From JAATGI01 sp050729815 (lineage in GTDB: Bacteria > Pseudomonadota > Alphaproteobacteria > ATCC43930 > CGMCC-115725), in assembly GCA_050729815.1 (NCBI GenBank), contig JBOHLV010000298.1, positions 1-18,462 on the forward strand: a stretch of DNA of 18,462 nt. Reading direction: 5' to 3'. Position 1 is the stretch's first letter, and each line of letters begins with the position of its first letter. The translations under genes were made by a program, and so were the position numbers. Below the pieces are notes generated by a model that saw only the letters and a list, made by a program, of their open reading frames with translations, ran no database searches and was not told the origin of the DNA. Below, in pieces: positions 6,047 to 15,377 of the stretch.

Positions 6047-7162
6047 CTATTGGACGTTCGAGGACGCGACTGGCGTCGCGGCCGCCACGGTTCCGGTCGG
6101 GGTGAGCGGTGCCGGGGTGAACGGGTTGGGCGACGACAACGCGCCCATCCCGGCATCCGATTTCCGCAACGCCGGTTCCGGCAGCGCCGCGGTCTCGACG
6201 ATGGTGGATTTCCTGGCGAGGGCGATGTCATTGTCGGGCTTTGGTTTGTCCATCACCAGGACCGGCGGTGGCATCGGCGGCGCGGCCTGCGCGGTTTTGG
6301 CGGCGTGCCTCGCCGCACCGGTATCGGCGTTCCGGGCGGTCGCGGACGGCAATGGTGCGCCGGTCAGCAAGGCCCGGGCATATCGGTAGAAGCGGGTGTT
6401 GTTATCGAGCGCGGCACCGTTGAGATCGCTCGCCGAGACCGCGCGGGCCTCGGCATCTTTGCCTTCGAGGCCCAGCACCAGGGCCAGATTCTCGCGGACC
6501 CGATCGGTGGCATCCGGCATTGAGGCAAGTTGCCGCAACATCGCTTCGGCTTCGAGAAAATCGCCGGTCATGGCGAGCGACAACGCGAGGTTGTTGTGCA
6601 ACGCCAGATCGCTGGGGTGGGCGGCGAGGCCCTGGCGATAGGCGACCTGCGCCGCCTTGTGGTGCTGCATCTGGTCGAGCGCGACGCCCTTGTCGTTCCA
6701 GACATCGGCGTCGTTGGCACCTTTCTTGATCGCGGCATCGAGATACCGCACCGCCCGCTGCGGCTGATGCCGGACGAGATAGACTCGCCCGAGGCCGATC
6801 AGCGGCGCCTTCGCCGCGGGTTCGAGCTTCGCCGCGACGCGGTAATCCTGTTCGGCGGCGGTGATATCGCCCATGGCGAGGTGGCACTCAGCCGTGCCGA
6901 GATGGGCGCTCGCGGCCTCATGCCGGTCGGCGCCTTTCTTGAGGGTGACGCGATAAAGGCGCAGCGCCGTTACGCAATTGCCGGCCCGGAGCGAGGCGTT
7001 CGCGACTTTCAGCATCGAGTGGTTCGGGTCGGGAAGCTGCGACAGGCTGGCGGATTCGCGGTTGGCGCCGCCGGTGCTGCACCCGGCGATTCCCAGGACG
7101 GCCGCCGCGCTCAGCACCAACAGCAGGGAGGGGAGCGGGCGCGGCATCTTGGGAAGATTCAT
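6047..7162 (-). CDS. tadD: TadD, TPR lipoprotein of the Flp pilus
   Basis: Outer-membrane-associated pilotin-like lipoprotein needed for secretin assembly in Tad systems. The start at 7162 is chosen because it follows the tadC stop by four bases and gives a compact lipoprotein signal with lipobox GIAGC (C28); the frame extends to 7186 but that would overlap tadC. Tetratricopeptide repeats occupy about residues 45-235, with typical ends such as ALRLYRVTL, AEQDYRVAA, AVRYLDAAI and AQVAYRQGL. The last 120 residues are Pro/Ala-rich and low complexity, and look disordered. It is 371 aa and the last gene of the pilus operon; the role follows from family and position. Confidence 0.88.
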   Translation of the reverse strand: MNLPKMPRPLPSLLLVLSAAAVLGIAGCSTGGANRESASLSQLPDPNHSMLKVANASLRAGNCVTALRLYRVTLKKGADRHEAASAHLGTAECHLAMGDITAAEQDYRVAAKLEPAAKAPLIGLGRVYLVRHQPQRAVRYLDAAIKKGANDADVWNDKGVALDQMQHHKAAQVAYRQGLAAHPSDLALHNNLALSLAMTGDFLEAEAMLRQLASMPDATDRVRENLALVLGLEGKDAEARAVSASDLNGAALDNNTRFYRYARALLTGAPLPSATARNADTGAARHAAKTAQAAPPMPPPVLVMDKPKPDNDIALARKSTIVETAALPEPALRKSDAGMGALSSPNPFTPAPLTPTGTVAAATPVASSNVQ

Positions 7163-7166
7163 ATCG

Positions 7167-8099
7167 TCACTTTGGTGAAAGTACATGGATGACCTGGATC
7201 GCCACCGGACCGCCGATGATCAGGAAGAGGCTGGGCAGGATGAACAGGATCACCGGGATCATCAGCAGCACCGGTAGCCGGGCCGCGCGCTCCTCGAGGG
7301 CGATCAGGTTCTTGGCCCGCATCTCGGCCGACAGGATGCGCAGGGATTGCGACAGCGGCGTGCCGTATTGGATGCCCTGAATCAAGGTCGTGACGATACT
7401 TTTGATGGCCGGCAGGCCGGTGTTCTTGGCGAGGTTGTCGAGCGCGTCGCGCATCTGCGGCAACACCCGCATCTCCGCCACGGCATTGGCGAGGACGGTA
7501 GCGATTACCGGATTGGCGATGGCGATGTCGCGGCTCACACGATCGAGCGACTGTTCGAGGCCGAGGCCGGCCTCGACGCAGATAACGAGCAGGTCGAGCG
7601 CATCCGGCACGCCTTCGGACAATTTGCGCCGGCGACGCTTGGCGATGCGGCTGACGATCATGTCCGGCAACCGCCAGCCGAGAAGGGCGGGGGCGATCAC
7701 GGCGAGGGCGCGATAGGCGAAGCTCGGCGGAACCATCCCCATGAGGCTGAGCGCGAGCCACGTCAGCGCCGTAAGCGACAAGGCGAGCCCGGTCTTGGTG
7801 ACGATGAAGAGGCGTAAGGCCTCGCGGCCATAGATGCCGGCCTCGCCGAGCTGGGTGATGATTTTCTGCTGTTCCTTGGCGCCGATCAGCGGGCTTTCCG
7901 CCAGGGTGTGGCCGATCTTCTGCAGATTGGCATAGCGGGAGCCCGGCGCCACCACCGGTTTTGCCGATTGCATGCTCTTGATGGCGGCGAGCCGGCCCTT
8001 GATCAGCCGCTCGCGGCCCGGCGACCGGAACAGGAGCACGGCATTCGCCGCGACGAACAGAATGAGCGCGGCGGCGGTGAGCAGGAACGGATTGGTCAT
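7167..8099 (-). CDS. tadC: TadC, inner-membrane platform protein of the Flp pilus
   Basis: Polytopic inner-membrane protein of the GspF/T2SSF family, 310 aa, which with TadB forms the platform on which the CpaF motor drives pilin polymerisation. There is an N-terminal membrane segment (residues 5-25), a pair of hydrophobic segments around 105-145, the T2SSF domain from about 165 to 290 (PDALDLLVICVEAGLGLEQS) and a C-terminal hydrophobic segment with LLMIPVILFILPSLFLIIGG. Length is normal. The start at 8099 lies 13 bases after the tadB stop with GAGGAAAG upstream. Paralogous to TadB, as in other Tad loci. Confidence 0.94.
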   Translation of the reverse strand: MTNPFLLTAAALILFVAANAVLLFRSPGRERLIKGRLAAIKSMQSAKPVVAPGSRYANLQKIGHTLAESPLIGAKEQQKIITQLGEAGIYGREALRLFIVTKTGLALSLTALTWLALSLMGMVPPSFAYRALAVIAPALLGWRLPDMIVSRIAKRRRRKLSEGVPDALDLLVICVEAGLGLEQSLDRVSRDIAIANPVIATVLANAVAEMRVLPQMRDALDNLAKNTGLPAIKSIVTTLIQGIQYGTPLSQSLRILSAEMRAKNLIALEERAARLPVLLMIPVILFILPSLFLIIGGPVAIQVIHVLSPK

Positions 8100-8112
8100 T
8101 GCCCCACTTTCC

Positions 8113-9072
8113 TCACGCCATCGACTTGCGTAGCATGGTGCGCATGGTCAGCATGGCGAAGGCGATGCTGAGGAAAGCGGCGCCGAGGATGTAGCCGCCG
8201 ATGGGATCTTTGAACAGCGGTTTGAAATAGCCGGGCGTGATCGCCATGATCGCGCCGGCGGTGACGAACGGCATCGCCGCCAGCACCGTCGCCGACATGC
8301 GGGCCTCGGCGGTGAGCGCCTTGGTCTTGGCGCGCAACTCGTCGCGGCGGCGCAGCACGGCCGAGAGGGTTGCCAGCGTCTCGGTGAGATTGCCGCCGGA
8401 TTCGCGTTGAAGCTGAACGCTGGCGACGAAGAAGTTGAATTCGATGATGCCGATCCGGGCGGCGGCGCGGGCCAGCGCCTCCTCGATGCTAAGCCCGATC
8501 CGGGTATCGGCGATGACGCGGCGGAATTCGCGCCCGACCGGCTCGGGGGTCTCGTTGCCGGCGGCTTCCATCGCGGCGATCACCGGCAAGCCGGCGCGGA
8601 CGGCGCGGACGATGAGATCGATGGCGTCGGGAAACCGCTGGGTGAAGTGCGTCATGTTGCGCGACTTCGCCATGTGGATCACCTGCCACGGCACGGCAAA
8701 GGCCGCCCCCAAGCCCGTCAGTACCGGAATCCCGAAGCCGACGTGGAGGACGAAGCCAGGCAGGATAAGGCCGGCCAGCCCCGCGGCGGTGCTCATCATG
8801 GACAGTTTGCGCAAGGTGACGGTATAGCCGGTCGAGCCGAGGATGCGATCGACCCGGGTTCGCCATTTCTCCGGCACCTTGTCGAGCCACGGATCGGGCG
8901 ACAGGATCTCGATATCCAGCGCGGTCGCTTGGGAGCGCGTCGTCGCCGTCAGCCCCTTCAGTCGCCGGGTGATGGCGGTGCGCCGCTCGTCGATGTTGGC
9001 GCGCGCCACGAGGATCAGCGCGGCAACGACCGCCACGGCGGCGAGAATCACCAGAACGATGCCGAAGATCAT
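8113..9072 (-). CDS. tadB: TadB, inner-membrane platform protein of the Flp pilus
   Basis: GspF/T2SSF-family membrane protein, 319 aa, partner of TadC. It has an N-terminal membrane anchor (residues 2-24), a cytoplasmic stretch, a hydrophobic pair near 92-130, the T2SSF domain at about 145-270 (FPDAIDLIVRAVRAGLPV and LQRESGGNLTETL are characteristic) and C-terminal membrane segments at 260-283 and 292-311. The start at 9072 is three bases after the cpaF stop and has GGAG nine bases upstream, inside the cpaF end. Intact and of usual length. Confidence 0.94.
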   Translation of the reverse strand: MIFGIVLVILAAVAVVAALILVARANIDERRTAITRRLKGLTATTRSQATALDIEILSPDPWLDKVPEKWRTRVDRILGSTGYTVTLRKLSMMSTAAGLAGLILPGFVLHVGFGIPVLTGLGAAFAVPWQVIHMAKSRNMTHFTQRFPDAIDLIVRAVRAGLPVIAAMEAAGNETPEPVGREFRRVIADTRIGLSIEEALARAAARIGIIEFNFFVASVQLQRESGGNLTETLATLSAVLRRRDELRAKTKALTAEARMSATVLAAMPFVTAGAIMAITPGYFKPLFKDPIGGYILGAAFLSIAFAMLTMRTMLRKSMA

Positions 9073-9075
9073 GGC

Positions 9076-10479
9076 TTACCGCTCCACCACCTCGATGAGC
9101 TCCATGAACCGGCGCTCAAGCCCCGAAGGCGCGATCTTGGGCAGGAAATGCGGCCGATAGCCGTGGCTGACATAGGTGCCGCGCAACGTGCCATCGCGAT
9201 TCTCGCCCTCATATTGATAGGTGAAGAGATCCTGGGTCGTGGTGGTGTCGCCTTCGAGACCGATCACCTCGATGCAGCTCTGGATACGACGGACGCCGTC
9301 GCGCATGCGCTCGATCTGGAGCACGAGATCGATCGCGCTGACGATCTGGGTACGGATGACCCGCGCCGGCAGGCCGACCGCGGCGAGGAGCGCCATGTTC
9401 TCGACGCGCGCCAAGGCGTCGCGCGGGGTGTTGGCATGGACGGTGGACATCGAGCCGTCATGGCCGGTGTTCATCGCTTGCAGCATGTCGAACGCCTCGC
9501 CGCCGCGTACCTCGCCGACGATGATCCGGTCCGGGCGCATACGCAGCGCGTTCTTCAAGAGGTCGCGCTGGGTGATTTCGCCCTGGCCTTCGAGGTTGGG
9601 CGGACGGGTCTCGATCGAGATCACATGGGGCAGGTGGATCTGCAATTCGGCCGCGTCTTCGATCGTGATGACGCGCTCGGCCGGGTCGATATTACGGGCG
9701 ATGGCATTGAGGAGCGTCGTCTTGCCGGAGCCGGTGCCGCCCGAGATCAGGATGTTAAGCCGGGCGCGCGCGGCAAGCTCGAGGAAACGCGAGAGCATTT
9801 CCGACAGGTTCCCCTGCCGCGCCATGATGTCGAGCGTGATCTGGCGGCGGGAGAATTTGCGGATCGAGATGGTGGGACCGTTGAGGGCCAGCGGCGGCAG
9901 CAGGATATTGACACGGCTGCCGTCCTGAAGGCGGGCATCGGCCATGGGGCTCGCCTCGTCGACGCGTCGTCCGACGCCCGCGGCAATCCGCTGGGCGATG
10001 TTGTTGACGTGCTGATTGTCGCGAAAGCGGATTTGCGGCATCGGCTCGAGCTTGCCGAATCGCTCGACGAAGATGTTGTGGGGCCCGTTGACCATGATGT
10101 CGGTCACGGCATCGTCATTGAGCAGGGGCTCGAGCGGGCCCAGGCCGATCATGTCGTCGATCAGCTCCTGGACCAGCGTGTCTTGCTCGCGGATGTTGAG
10201 CTGGAGCCGCTGCTCGGCGCCGATTTCGGCAACCAGGCGCAGAATTTCCTGGCGAAATTCTTCGCGCGACAGGCGCATCGCCGCGGCCGGGTTGATGCGC
10301 AACATGATCAGCTCGCGCATGCTGGTGCGCGCGAGATTGAGGTTCTCCGGTTTCGTGGGTGCCGTCACCGTTAGCGGCGGGGCCACGACGGCGACAGGTT
10401 CCTCGGGAGCCGGTGCCGAAGCGGCTGTCTCTGGTTTAGGGCTTTCGATGATCCGACGGCCAAATCCCATTCCGCTCAT
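9076..10479 (-). CDS. cpaF: CpaF/TadA, secretion ATPase motor of the Flp pilus
   Basis: Hexameric GspE-superfamily ATPase, 467 aa, that powers extension of the Flp pilus at the cytoplasmic face. The Walker A motif GGTGSGKT spans 247-254 (K253), an Asp-box-like ITIEDAAEL lies at 271-279, the Walker B region RIIVGEVRG at 318-326 with E323, and the His-box region TGHDGSMSTVHAN at 338-350. The first 45 residues are Pro/Ala-rich and unconserved-looking; the conserved N-terminal domain starts about residue 75. The ATG overlaps the cpaE stop by four bases (ATGA), indicating coupled translation. No defects seen. Confidence 0.96.
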   Translation of the reverse strand: MSGMGFGRRIIESPKPETAASAPAPEEPVAVVAPPLTVTAPTKPENLNLARTSMRELIMLRINPAAAMRLSREEFRQEILRLVAEIGAEQRLQLNIREQDTLVQELIDDMIGLGPLEPLLNDDAVTDIMVNGPHNIFVERFGKLEPMPQIRFRDNQHVNNIAQRIAAGVGRRVDEASPMADARLQDGSRVNILLPPLALNGPTISIRKFSRRQITLDIMARQGNLSEMLSRFLELAARARLNILISGGTGSGKTTLLNAIARNIDPAERVITIEDAAELQIHLPHVISIETRPPNLEGQGEITQRDLLKNALRMRPDRIIVGEVRGGEAFDMLQAMNTGHDGSMSTVHANTPRDALARVENMALLAAVGLPARVIRTQIVSAIDLVLQIERMRDGVRRIQSCIEVIGLEGDTTTTQDLFTYQYEGENRDGTLRGTYVSHGYRPHFLPKIAPSGLERRFMELIEVVER

Positions 10480-11708
10480 CCAAATAGACTCCGACGCTTG
10501 GTTTCGCGCCGGCCGATGAGTTCGCTAGCCAGGTCCTGGATCGCCGTGGTGACGGGACCCTTGGCGGCCGCGATCGGGGTGCCGGCGTTTGCGGCGGATA
10601 TAATGCTCTTAGGATGATAAGGAATCGTTACGTCGATCGGCAGCCCGATCGTGTCTACCATCATCTTCGGGGTGATATCGTTCTTGCCGAGTTCGCCAGC
10701 CCGGTTCAACACCGCGATATTGCGCTGGTTTGCCTGGGGCGCGTCGAAGAAGCGCCGCAGCCGCACCGTGTCGCGGATGGAATGGGCGGTCTGGTCGGTG
10801 ACGATGATGCGCACGCCAGCGGCTTCCATCGCCTGCTGGATAATGGTGCCGGACTGGCGCGGCACATCTACCACGACATAGTGGTATTGCTTGCGCAACG
10901 GTTCGAACAGAGCGGGCAGCGCCTCGGGATCGATCTTGACCGGCACGTCGAGCCGTTCTTCGGCGGCGAGGATATAGAGACGCTTGCCCGACAGCACCAT
11001 GGTGCGCTCGAGATAGAGTTCGTCGATCCGGGTCGGATTCTCCAGCACCTCGCGCAGGCCGCCGGCGATCTTGACATTGAGCGTCAGCGCGACGTCGCCA
11101 TAGAACACATCAAGATCGACGAGCGCGATGCGCCGGGTCTCGTTGTTGGCAAGATACCAGGCGAGATTGGCCGCGACCGTCGTCGTCCCAACGCCGCCAC
11201 GGGTACCAAGCACGCCGACGACGCTGCCGAGCTTTTGATTGGCGAAACTGGCACCGATCGGTGCCGGCGAGCCGGCTTCGAGCTGGGCACTGAGGACGTT
11301 CTGGATCAACGAGCGCGTGAGCGGCTTTACCACATAATCATTGACGCCGGCGCGGATGAGATTGCGGTAGAGGCCGACATCGTTCCGGTCGCCGATGACG
11401 ACGACGGAGACGCCGGGTTCGCAGACTTCGGCGAGCTTGTGGATTTCCGTTACCGGCAGCTCGCTGCCCGAAACATCGACCATGAGCGCGGTCGGCGAGC
11501 GCACCGACTGCAAATAGCTGATTACCTTGGCAATGTTGCCGCGATGCACCGAACTGTTGGGCAACGCCATCTCGGTGACGCATTGGCGCACCACCTCCTC
11601 GCTCGCCTCGTCGGCGAGAAAGGCGGTGAAGCGCTCACGCAGCGGTCCGCCGCCACGGGCGGGTTCGCTTGCCGCGCGCTTCGTCGTCGGCAGGGCGGGG
11701 GTGTTCAT
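10476..11708 (-). CDS. cpaE: CpaE/TadZ, pilus-localising ATPase-like protein
   Basis: 410-aa protein with an N-terminal receiver-like domain (about residues 27-140; D78 in LMVDVS, K128 in VVKPL) followed by a MinD/ParA-like domain (161-390). The family positions the Tad machine at the pole. The P-loop reads GTRGGVGTTT at 168-177: R170 stands at the signature-lysine position and T175 at the Walker lysine position, an atypical P-loop seen in many TadZ/CpaE proteins, suggesting weak or no ATP hydrolysis. The Walker A-prime region is LVDLDVFYGD (196-205). The start overlaps the cpaD stop by one base (TAATG). Confidence 0.94.
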   Translation of the reverse strand: MNTPALPTTKRAASEPARGGGPLRERFTAFLADEASEEVVRQCVTEMALPNSSVHRGNIAKVISYLQSVRSPTALMVDVSGSELPVTEIHKLAEVCEPGVSVVVIGDRNDVGLYRNLIRAGVNDYVVKPLTRSLIQNVLSAQLEAGSPAPIGASFANQKLGSVVGVLGTRGGVGTTTVAANLAWYLANNETRRIALVDLDVFYGDVALTLNVKIAGGLREVLENPTRIDELYLERTMVLSGKRLYILAAEERLDVPVKIDPEALPALFEPLRKQYHYVVVDVPRQSGTIIQQAMEAAGVRIIVTDQTAHSIRDTVRLRRFFDAPQANQRNIAVLNRAGELGKNDITPKMMVDTIGLPIDVTIPYHPKSIISAANAGTPIAAAKGPVTTAIQDLASELIGRRETKRRSLFG

Positions 11709-12397
11709 TAGCTGCCTCCCCCGATGGAGGTGGTCGAGGTGGTTGTTGGGAACTTCTTCAGCTTATCCGTCTGCAGCCGCGTGATGGCGGCGGTCGTCAT
11801 GATGCTGTCGGTCTCGCCGCCATCCTCGCCCTCGACGAGATCGCGCGGATTGGCGACCTGCAGTTCGAGATCCGATATGGTCGAACAGCCAAGGTCGCTG
11901 TTGACGAGGTTGCTGCCGTCGATGATGGAAAGATGTGCGGTGTTCGGGCAGTTCGGCAGCACCGGGATGTAGGCCGCGGTGATCAGTTCGAGGGCCATTG
12001 GTCGATCGCCTCCCATGATGCGTGGCGGCACGACCCTGATCTGGTCCTGACCATACCCCATTTCAAACGCTTCGCGAATTACTTCATCAATTACAGGTGG
12101 TGATGGATTGCCGGCGATGGTGAGATGGACCGCATCCGGCCGCTGGTCGGCGGCGTGACGCAGGAAACTGGTGATGCGCTGCCGTTCCGCCACGGTGATC
12201 GCCCCGTTTTGGGGCAGGTCCATGGCGAGACGGCGATGCTGCTCATGGACCACGATAGGCGGCGGGGTTTGCGGCATGACGCCGTGGAGCGTGCCCATCG
12301 TCCTGGCACTCGGCTCGCAAGCGGCCAGGAGGCCGACAGCCAGTATCACCGGTGATAGCCGCACCCAGTTTCGGGACATGATCCGTGGCTTCATCAT
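11708..12397 (-). CDS. cpaD: CpaD, pilus assembly lipoprotein
   Basis: Secretin-associated periplasmic/outer-membrane lipoprotein of alphaproteobacterial Tad systems, 229 aa. It has a lipoprotein signal peptide ending in LLAAC (C27) and the family's conserved cysteine-containing C-terminal part: PNCPN at 148-152, NSDLGC at 166-171, then LELQVANPRDLV. The C-terminal tail is Thr/Ser/Gly-rich. The start at 12397 overlaps the cpaC stop (ATGA); the adjacent ATG at 12394 or MSRNW at 12379 could also serve. Intact. Confidence 0.92.
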   Translation of the reverse strand: MMKPRIMSRNWVRLSPVILAVGLLAACEPSARTMGTLHGVMPQTPPPIVVHEQHRRLAMDLPQNGAITVAERQRITSFLRHAADQRPDAVHLTIAGNPSPPVIDEVIREAFEMGYGQDQIRVVPPRIMGGDRPMALELITAAYIPVLPNCPNTAHLSIIDGSNLVNSDLGCSTISDLELQVANPRDLVEGEDGGETDSIMTTAAITRLQTDKLKKFPTTTSTTSIGGGS

Positions 12398-13851
12398 TCG
12401 ACCTCGAATCCGGCGGCGCCCAGAAGGTGCGGCGCATGAGCCCCGCCAGGGTTGGCCGCGTTATGGGGAGTACCCTGTATCTCGCCAAAGAGCACGCGCT
12501 CCATATCGGTCGCCGGGCGCCAGGCGTCGGTCGGCAGGCGGATGGATGAGGGATTATCGATCGGCCGCACGATGTAGGGGGTGACGACGATGATCAGCTC
12601 CGATTCGTTGTGTTGGAAAGAGGTTGAGCGGAACAGCGGCCCCAGCACCGGCAGGTCGCCAAGCCCGGGGAACCGCTGAATGTCGTTGCTGGAATTGCTT
12701 TGAAGCAGGCCGGCAATGGCAAAGCTTTGACCGCTGCCGAGCTCGATTGTGGTGTCGGCGCGGCGCACGGTCAGTGCCGGGATGGTAAGGCCGCTGACCG
12801 TGATGGCGCCCTGGTCGGTGATCTGGCTGACCTCGGGCTTCACGTGGATGCTGATGTCGTTGGGTGCCATGACCGTCGGAATGAAATTGAGGCTGACGCC
12901 GTAGGATTTGAATTCGATCGTGGTAACGCCGAGGGCCTGCGACACCGGGATGGGAAATTCGCCGCCGGCAAGGAAGCTGGCCGGTTGCCCCGAGATCACG
13001 GTCAGGCTGGGCTCGGCGAGGATGGTGACAAGGCCCTCTTCGGCCAGGGCGTCGATGACGCCGTCGATGCTGCTGCCCGCGAACTTCCCGGTGTTTTGGG
13101 CAAAGCCGCCGGTCGCCGACGCGATGGTTCCCGTCGGCAGACCGGGGGTGAACCCAAGGCCGAATTTGATCGCGCTACCCCCGGCGGCGTATTGACCCAA
13201 GGCGTTCCAGTTGATGCCGAGCTCCTTGCTGATGGTCCGGTCTACTTCGGCGATGCGCACCCGCAAGGTTACCTGGACCGAGCTGCGCACCTGGACGCGG
13301 TTGTCGATCGGCGCTTTCAAGGGGGCATTATCCGCGGCGCTGCGCGCGGCGAGCGCGGCGGCGGCGGGGGTGGCCGCGCTGCCTTGCAGTACGAGCCCGT
13401 TATTCGTCGTGCCGACATGAATGCCGTCGGCGCCGGGGGTCTCCTGGGTCTGCGCCTGCGCGCGCACGGTCGGATTGGAGACGTCGATGGCGATGGCGCG
13501 CAAGAGGACGCCGTCCGCGCCGAGCGCATAGAGGCTGGTGCGACCGGCTTTCTTTCCGAACACGAAGATGTGGTCGGCATTGGCAACCTGGACGTCGGCG
13601 ATCGTCGGGTCGGCGACGAAGACGTTCTTGGCCGGCGCCCGCAGCACGACCAGTTTTCCCTGCGAAACCTGAAGCGCTATCCCGACGCCGCGATGGTATT
13701 GCCGCGTCGGCGTGGTGCGGTGGTTGGCGAGCTGCTCGTTCTGGGCGTGGGCGGGCATGGCGATGAGGATCGCGACAAGCGCCAACAGCCCGACGATTCC
13801 CGGCCATCCCCCAAGATCCCGCGCGGCACCGCGCTGGCGGATTCTGGTCAT
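12394..13851 (-). CDS. cpaC: CpaC/RcpA, outer-membrane secretin of the Flp pilus
   Basis: Secretin forming the outer-membrane channel for the pilus, 485 aa. The start at 13851 is chosen because AGGAGG lies eight bases upstream and it begins a proper signal peptide (hydrophobic 18-33, cleavage after AHA at 36); the frame stays open further upstream to 14088 but that part overlaps cpaB. The N-terminal pilus-formation domain is at about 50-125 (GKLVVLRAP, VANADHIFVFG), and the secretin domain at about 260-430 with the signature FPGLGDLPVLGPLF at 394-407 and ELIIVVTPYIVRP at 418-430. There is an Ala-rich linker at 158-178. Length is normal. Confidence 0.95.
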   Translation of the reverse strand: MTRIRQRGAARDLGGWPGIVGLLALVAILIAMPAHAQNEQLANHRTTPTRQYHRGVGIALQVSQGKLVVLRAPAKNVFVADPTIADVQVANADHIFVFGKKAGRTSLYALGADGVLLRAIAIDVSNPTVRAQAQTQETPGADGIHVGTTNNGLVLQGSAATPAAAALAARSAADNAPLKAPIDNRVQVRSSVQVTLRVRIAEVDRTISKELGINWNALGQYAAGGSAIKFGLGFTPGLPTGTIASATGGFAQNTGKFAGSSIDGVIDALAEEGLVTILAEPSLTVISGQPASFLAGGEFPIPVSQALGVTTIEFKSYGVSLNFIPTVMAPNDISIHVKPEVSQITDQGAITVSGLTIPALTVRRADTTIELGSGQSFAIAGLLQSNSSNDIQRFPGLGDLPVLGPLFRSTSFQHNESELIIVVTPYIVRPIDNPSSIRLPTDAWRPATDMERVLFGEIQGTPHNAANPGGAHAPHLLGAAGFEVE

Positions 13852-13876
13852 GCTTTCGTCCTCCTGTCGTGCCGCG

Positions 13877-14776
13877 TCATGGCAGCACCACGTTTTCGAC
13901 CTTGGCGCCGCGCAGGATGCGAAGCTGCGGCTTCGGGCCACCGTGATGCGGGGCGTGCACCTCGGCCGTCGCGGGCGACAGGTCCTTGGCCCAGACACCC
14001 GGCGGCGCGGCGTTCGCTTCGGCGCCGGCGGCGGTCTGCTGGACGCTGCGGATCGAGAGCGCCAGCTCGCCCATCTTGGTCGCGACATTGATCTGCTCCG
14101 CCTGGAGCGGCGAGACTTCCAGCGTCACCGTCTGTTCGGGGTGCGTCGCCTTCTGCTTCATCTGCCCCGCCTGGACGCGCTGATCGACGGCGACGACGCG
14201 CAGATCGGTGGCGATGGTCTCCGCGACCGAACGGTTGCCCGGTCGGATCTGGCGCGGAAACACCTGCGTCAGCACGACATCGACATGATCGCCGGGATGG
14301 ACGAGCCCGGCGGCGCCGGTGACGACATTGACGGCGATCGTGACGGCACGCATGCCAGGCTGCAGGACGGCGGCGAGGAAGCCGGCATCGCCCGGATGGA
14401 CGATATCGTTGCGCTGGACCGGGTCGCCCTGATCGAAGCGCGCGCGGGTCACCGCGCCGATGACCTGCTGGAACGATTTGCGGTCGGCGTTCTGTTGCAG
14501 ATTGGGTTTCGGTTCCTTGACCCGGACATATTCGGCGGCGGTGACCTTGTTCGGCGGGATCGGGGCGAAACGGATGTCCTGCGGTGCAATCAAGGTCCCG
14601 GTCGGGATCGGCTTGGCGGCAACGATGACCATGGTCTTGGGCGGCGGCGGCGGAGTCGGCGCCGCGGTGGCTTGCTGCTTCGGCGTCGAGGTGCCGAACA
14701 CGCCATAATACCCTGCGGCCGCCAGCAATACGCCGGTGACGAGCCCGAGCAGGAGAAGGATGACCCTGACGATCAT
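13877..14776 (-). CDS. cpaB: CpaB/RcpC, periplasmic Flp pilus assembly protein
   Basis: 299-aa protein with an N-terminal membrane anchor (residues 4-26), a Thr/Pro-rich linker (30-46 with PTPPPPP), an SAF-type domain (about 48-115, starting MVIVAAKPIPTGTLI) and the RcpC/CpaB domain with LHPGDHVDV-like sequence VHPGDHVDVVLTQV around 168-181. The family links the inner-membrane platform to the secretin in the periplasm. AAGG lies eight bases before the start; the gap to the cpaC start is 25 bases and to the cpaA stop 31 bases. Intact. Confidence 0.93.
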   Translation of the reverse strand: MIVRVILLLLGLVTGVLLAAAGYYGVFGTSTPKQQATAAPTPPPPPKTMVIVAAKPIPTGTLIAPQDIRFAPIPPNKVTAAEYVRVKEPKPNLQQNADRKSFQQVIGAVTRARFDQGDPVQRNDIVHPGDAGFLAAVLQPGMRAVTIAVNVVTGAAGLVHPGDHVDVVLTQVFPRQIRPGNRSVAETIATDLRVVAVDQRVQAGQMKQKATHPEQTVTLEVSPLQAEQINVATKMGELALSIRSVQQTAAGAEANAAPPGVWAKDLSPATAEVHAPHHGGPKPQLRILRGAKVENVVLP

Positions 14777-14807
14777 GGCTGTTGCCTTTTCATCCCGTGC
14801 CTTGATG

Positions 14808-15302
14808 TTACGCCGGCCATGACCACGGACTCTCGGCGGCCATCATTACGATTGCGGCGGCTGCGATGGCGACGCCGTAAGGGATGGTCGGCGTCGCCAT
14901 CGCGGCGTCTCCTGCGTCGGCCGGCTGTAGCCGCGCCTGGACCAGTCCGAGCCGCAGCAGGATAACCACCGCGATCACCCCGCCGATCAGCGCCATGAGC
15001 AGCAGAAAGCGCGGTGTCGCCGGTGCGCCAAGCAGGAATACTGCCGCCGAACCAAGCTTGACGTCGCCGCCGCCGATCCAGCCCTGGGAAAACAAGAGGG
15101 CGGTGACGACCAGCACCGCCGCGGCCGCGGCAAGCGCCCATAATGCCGCGGCCAACTGGCCGATGATCAGCCATTTCATCACGGCCAGCACGGTCACCGC
15201 CACCGGAAGCATGTTGGGAATGCTGCGATGGCGGATATCGTGATAGCACGCGATCAGAAACACGGTTACGGCCGCCGCGCCTAACAGAAGCAACAAAGCC
15301 AT
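14808..15302 (-). CDS. cpaA: CpaA/TadV, prepilin peptidase
   Basis: Aspartic membrane protease of family A24 that cleaves the leader of Flp prepilins. It is a 164-aa polytopic protein of about six membrane segments. The two catalytic aspartates are visible: D22 in YHDIRHRSIPN and D80 in the GGGDVKLG motif. Like other TadV proteins it lacks the N-terminal zinc-binding and methylase domain of PilD. The substrates are the two Flp pilins encoded directly upstream. A stop codon lies three codons upstream in frame, so 15302 is the first possible ATG, preceded by AAGGGGA at rather short spacing. Confidence 0.93.
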   Translation of the reverse strand: MALLLLLGAAAVTVFLIACYHDIRHRSIPNMLPVAVTVLAVMKWLIIGQLAAALWALAAAAAVLVVTALLFSQGWIGGGDVKLGSAAVFLLGAPATPRFLLLMALIGGVIAVVILLRLGLVQARLQPADAGDAAMATPTIPYGVAIAAAAIVMMAAESPWSWPA

Positions 15303-15377
15303 TCCCCTTCAGCGGGAGTCCCGTCATCGCGGATCCCTGAACGCATGCCGCGAGGCCCTGGAGATACTCGCCGCGCC

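Noticed and set aside
5695..6231. Upstream part of the long minus-strand frame that ends with the glycosylase remnant
   Set aside because: This Arg/Pro/Ser-rich portion lies antisense to the secreted-protein gene and the tadD end; only the last 58 codons resemble a real protein.
8407..10374. 655-codon plus-strand open frame over tadB and cpaF
   Set aside because: It is the antisense shadow of two clear minus-strand genes in G+C-rich DNA; its protein is a low-complexity mix rich in D, R, G and H without domain features.
10476..11708. Defective ATPase because the P-loop lacks lysines
   Set aside because: An atypical P-loop is common in CpaE/TadZ proteins, so GTRGGVGTTT is a family trait rather than a mutation.
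12700..14091. 463-codon plus-strand open frame over cpaC
   Set aside because: Antisense shadow of the secretin gene, with biased composition and no recognisable motif.
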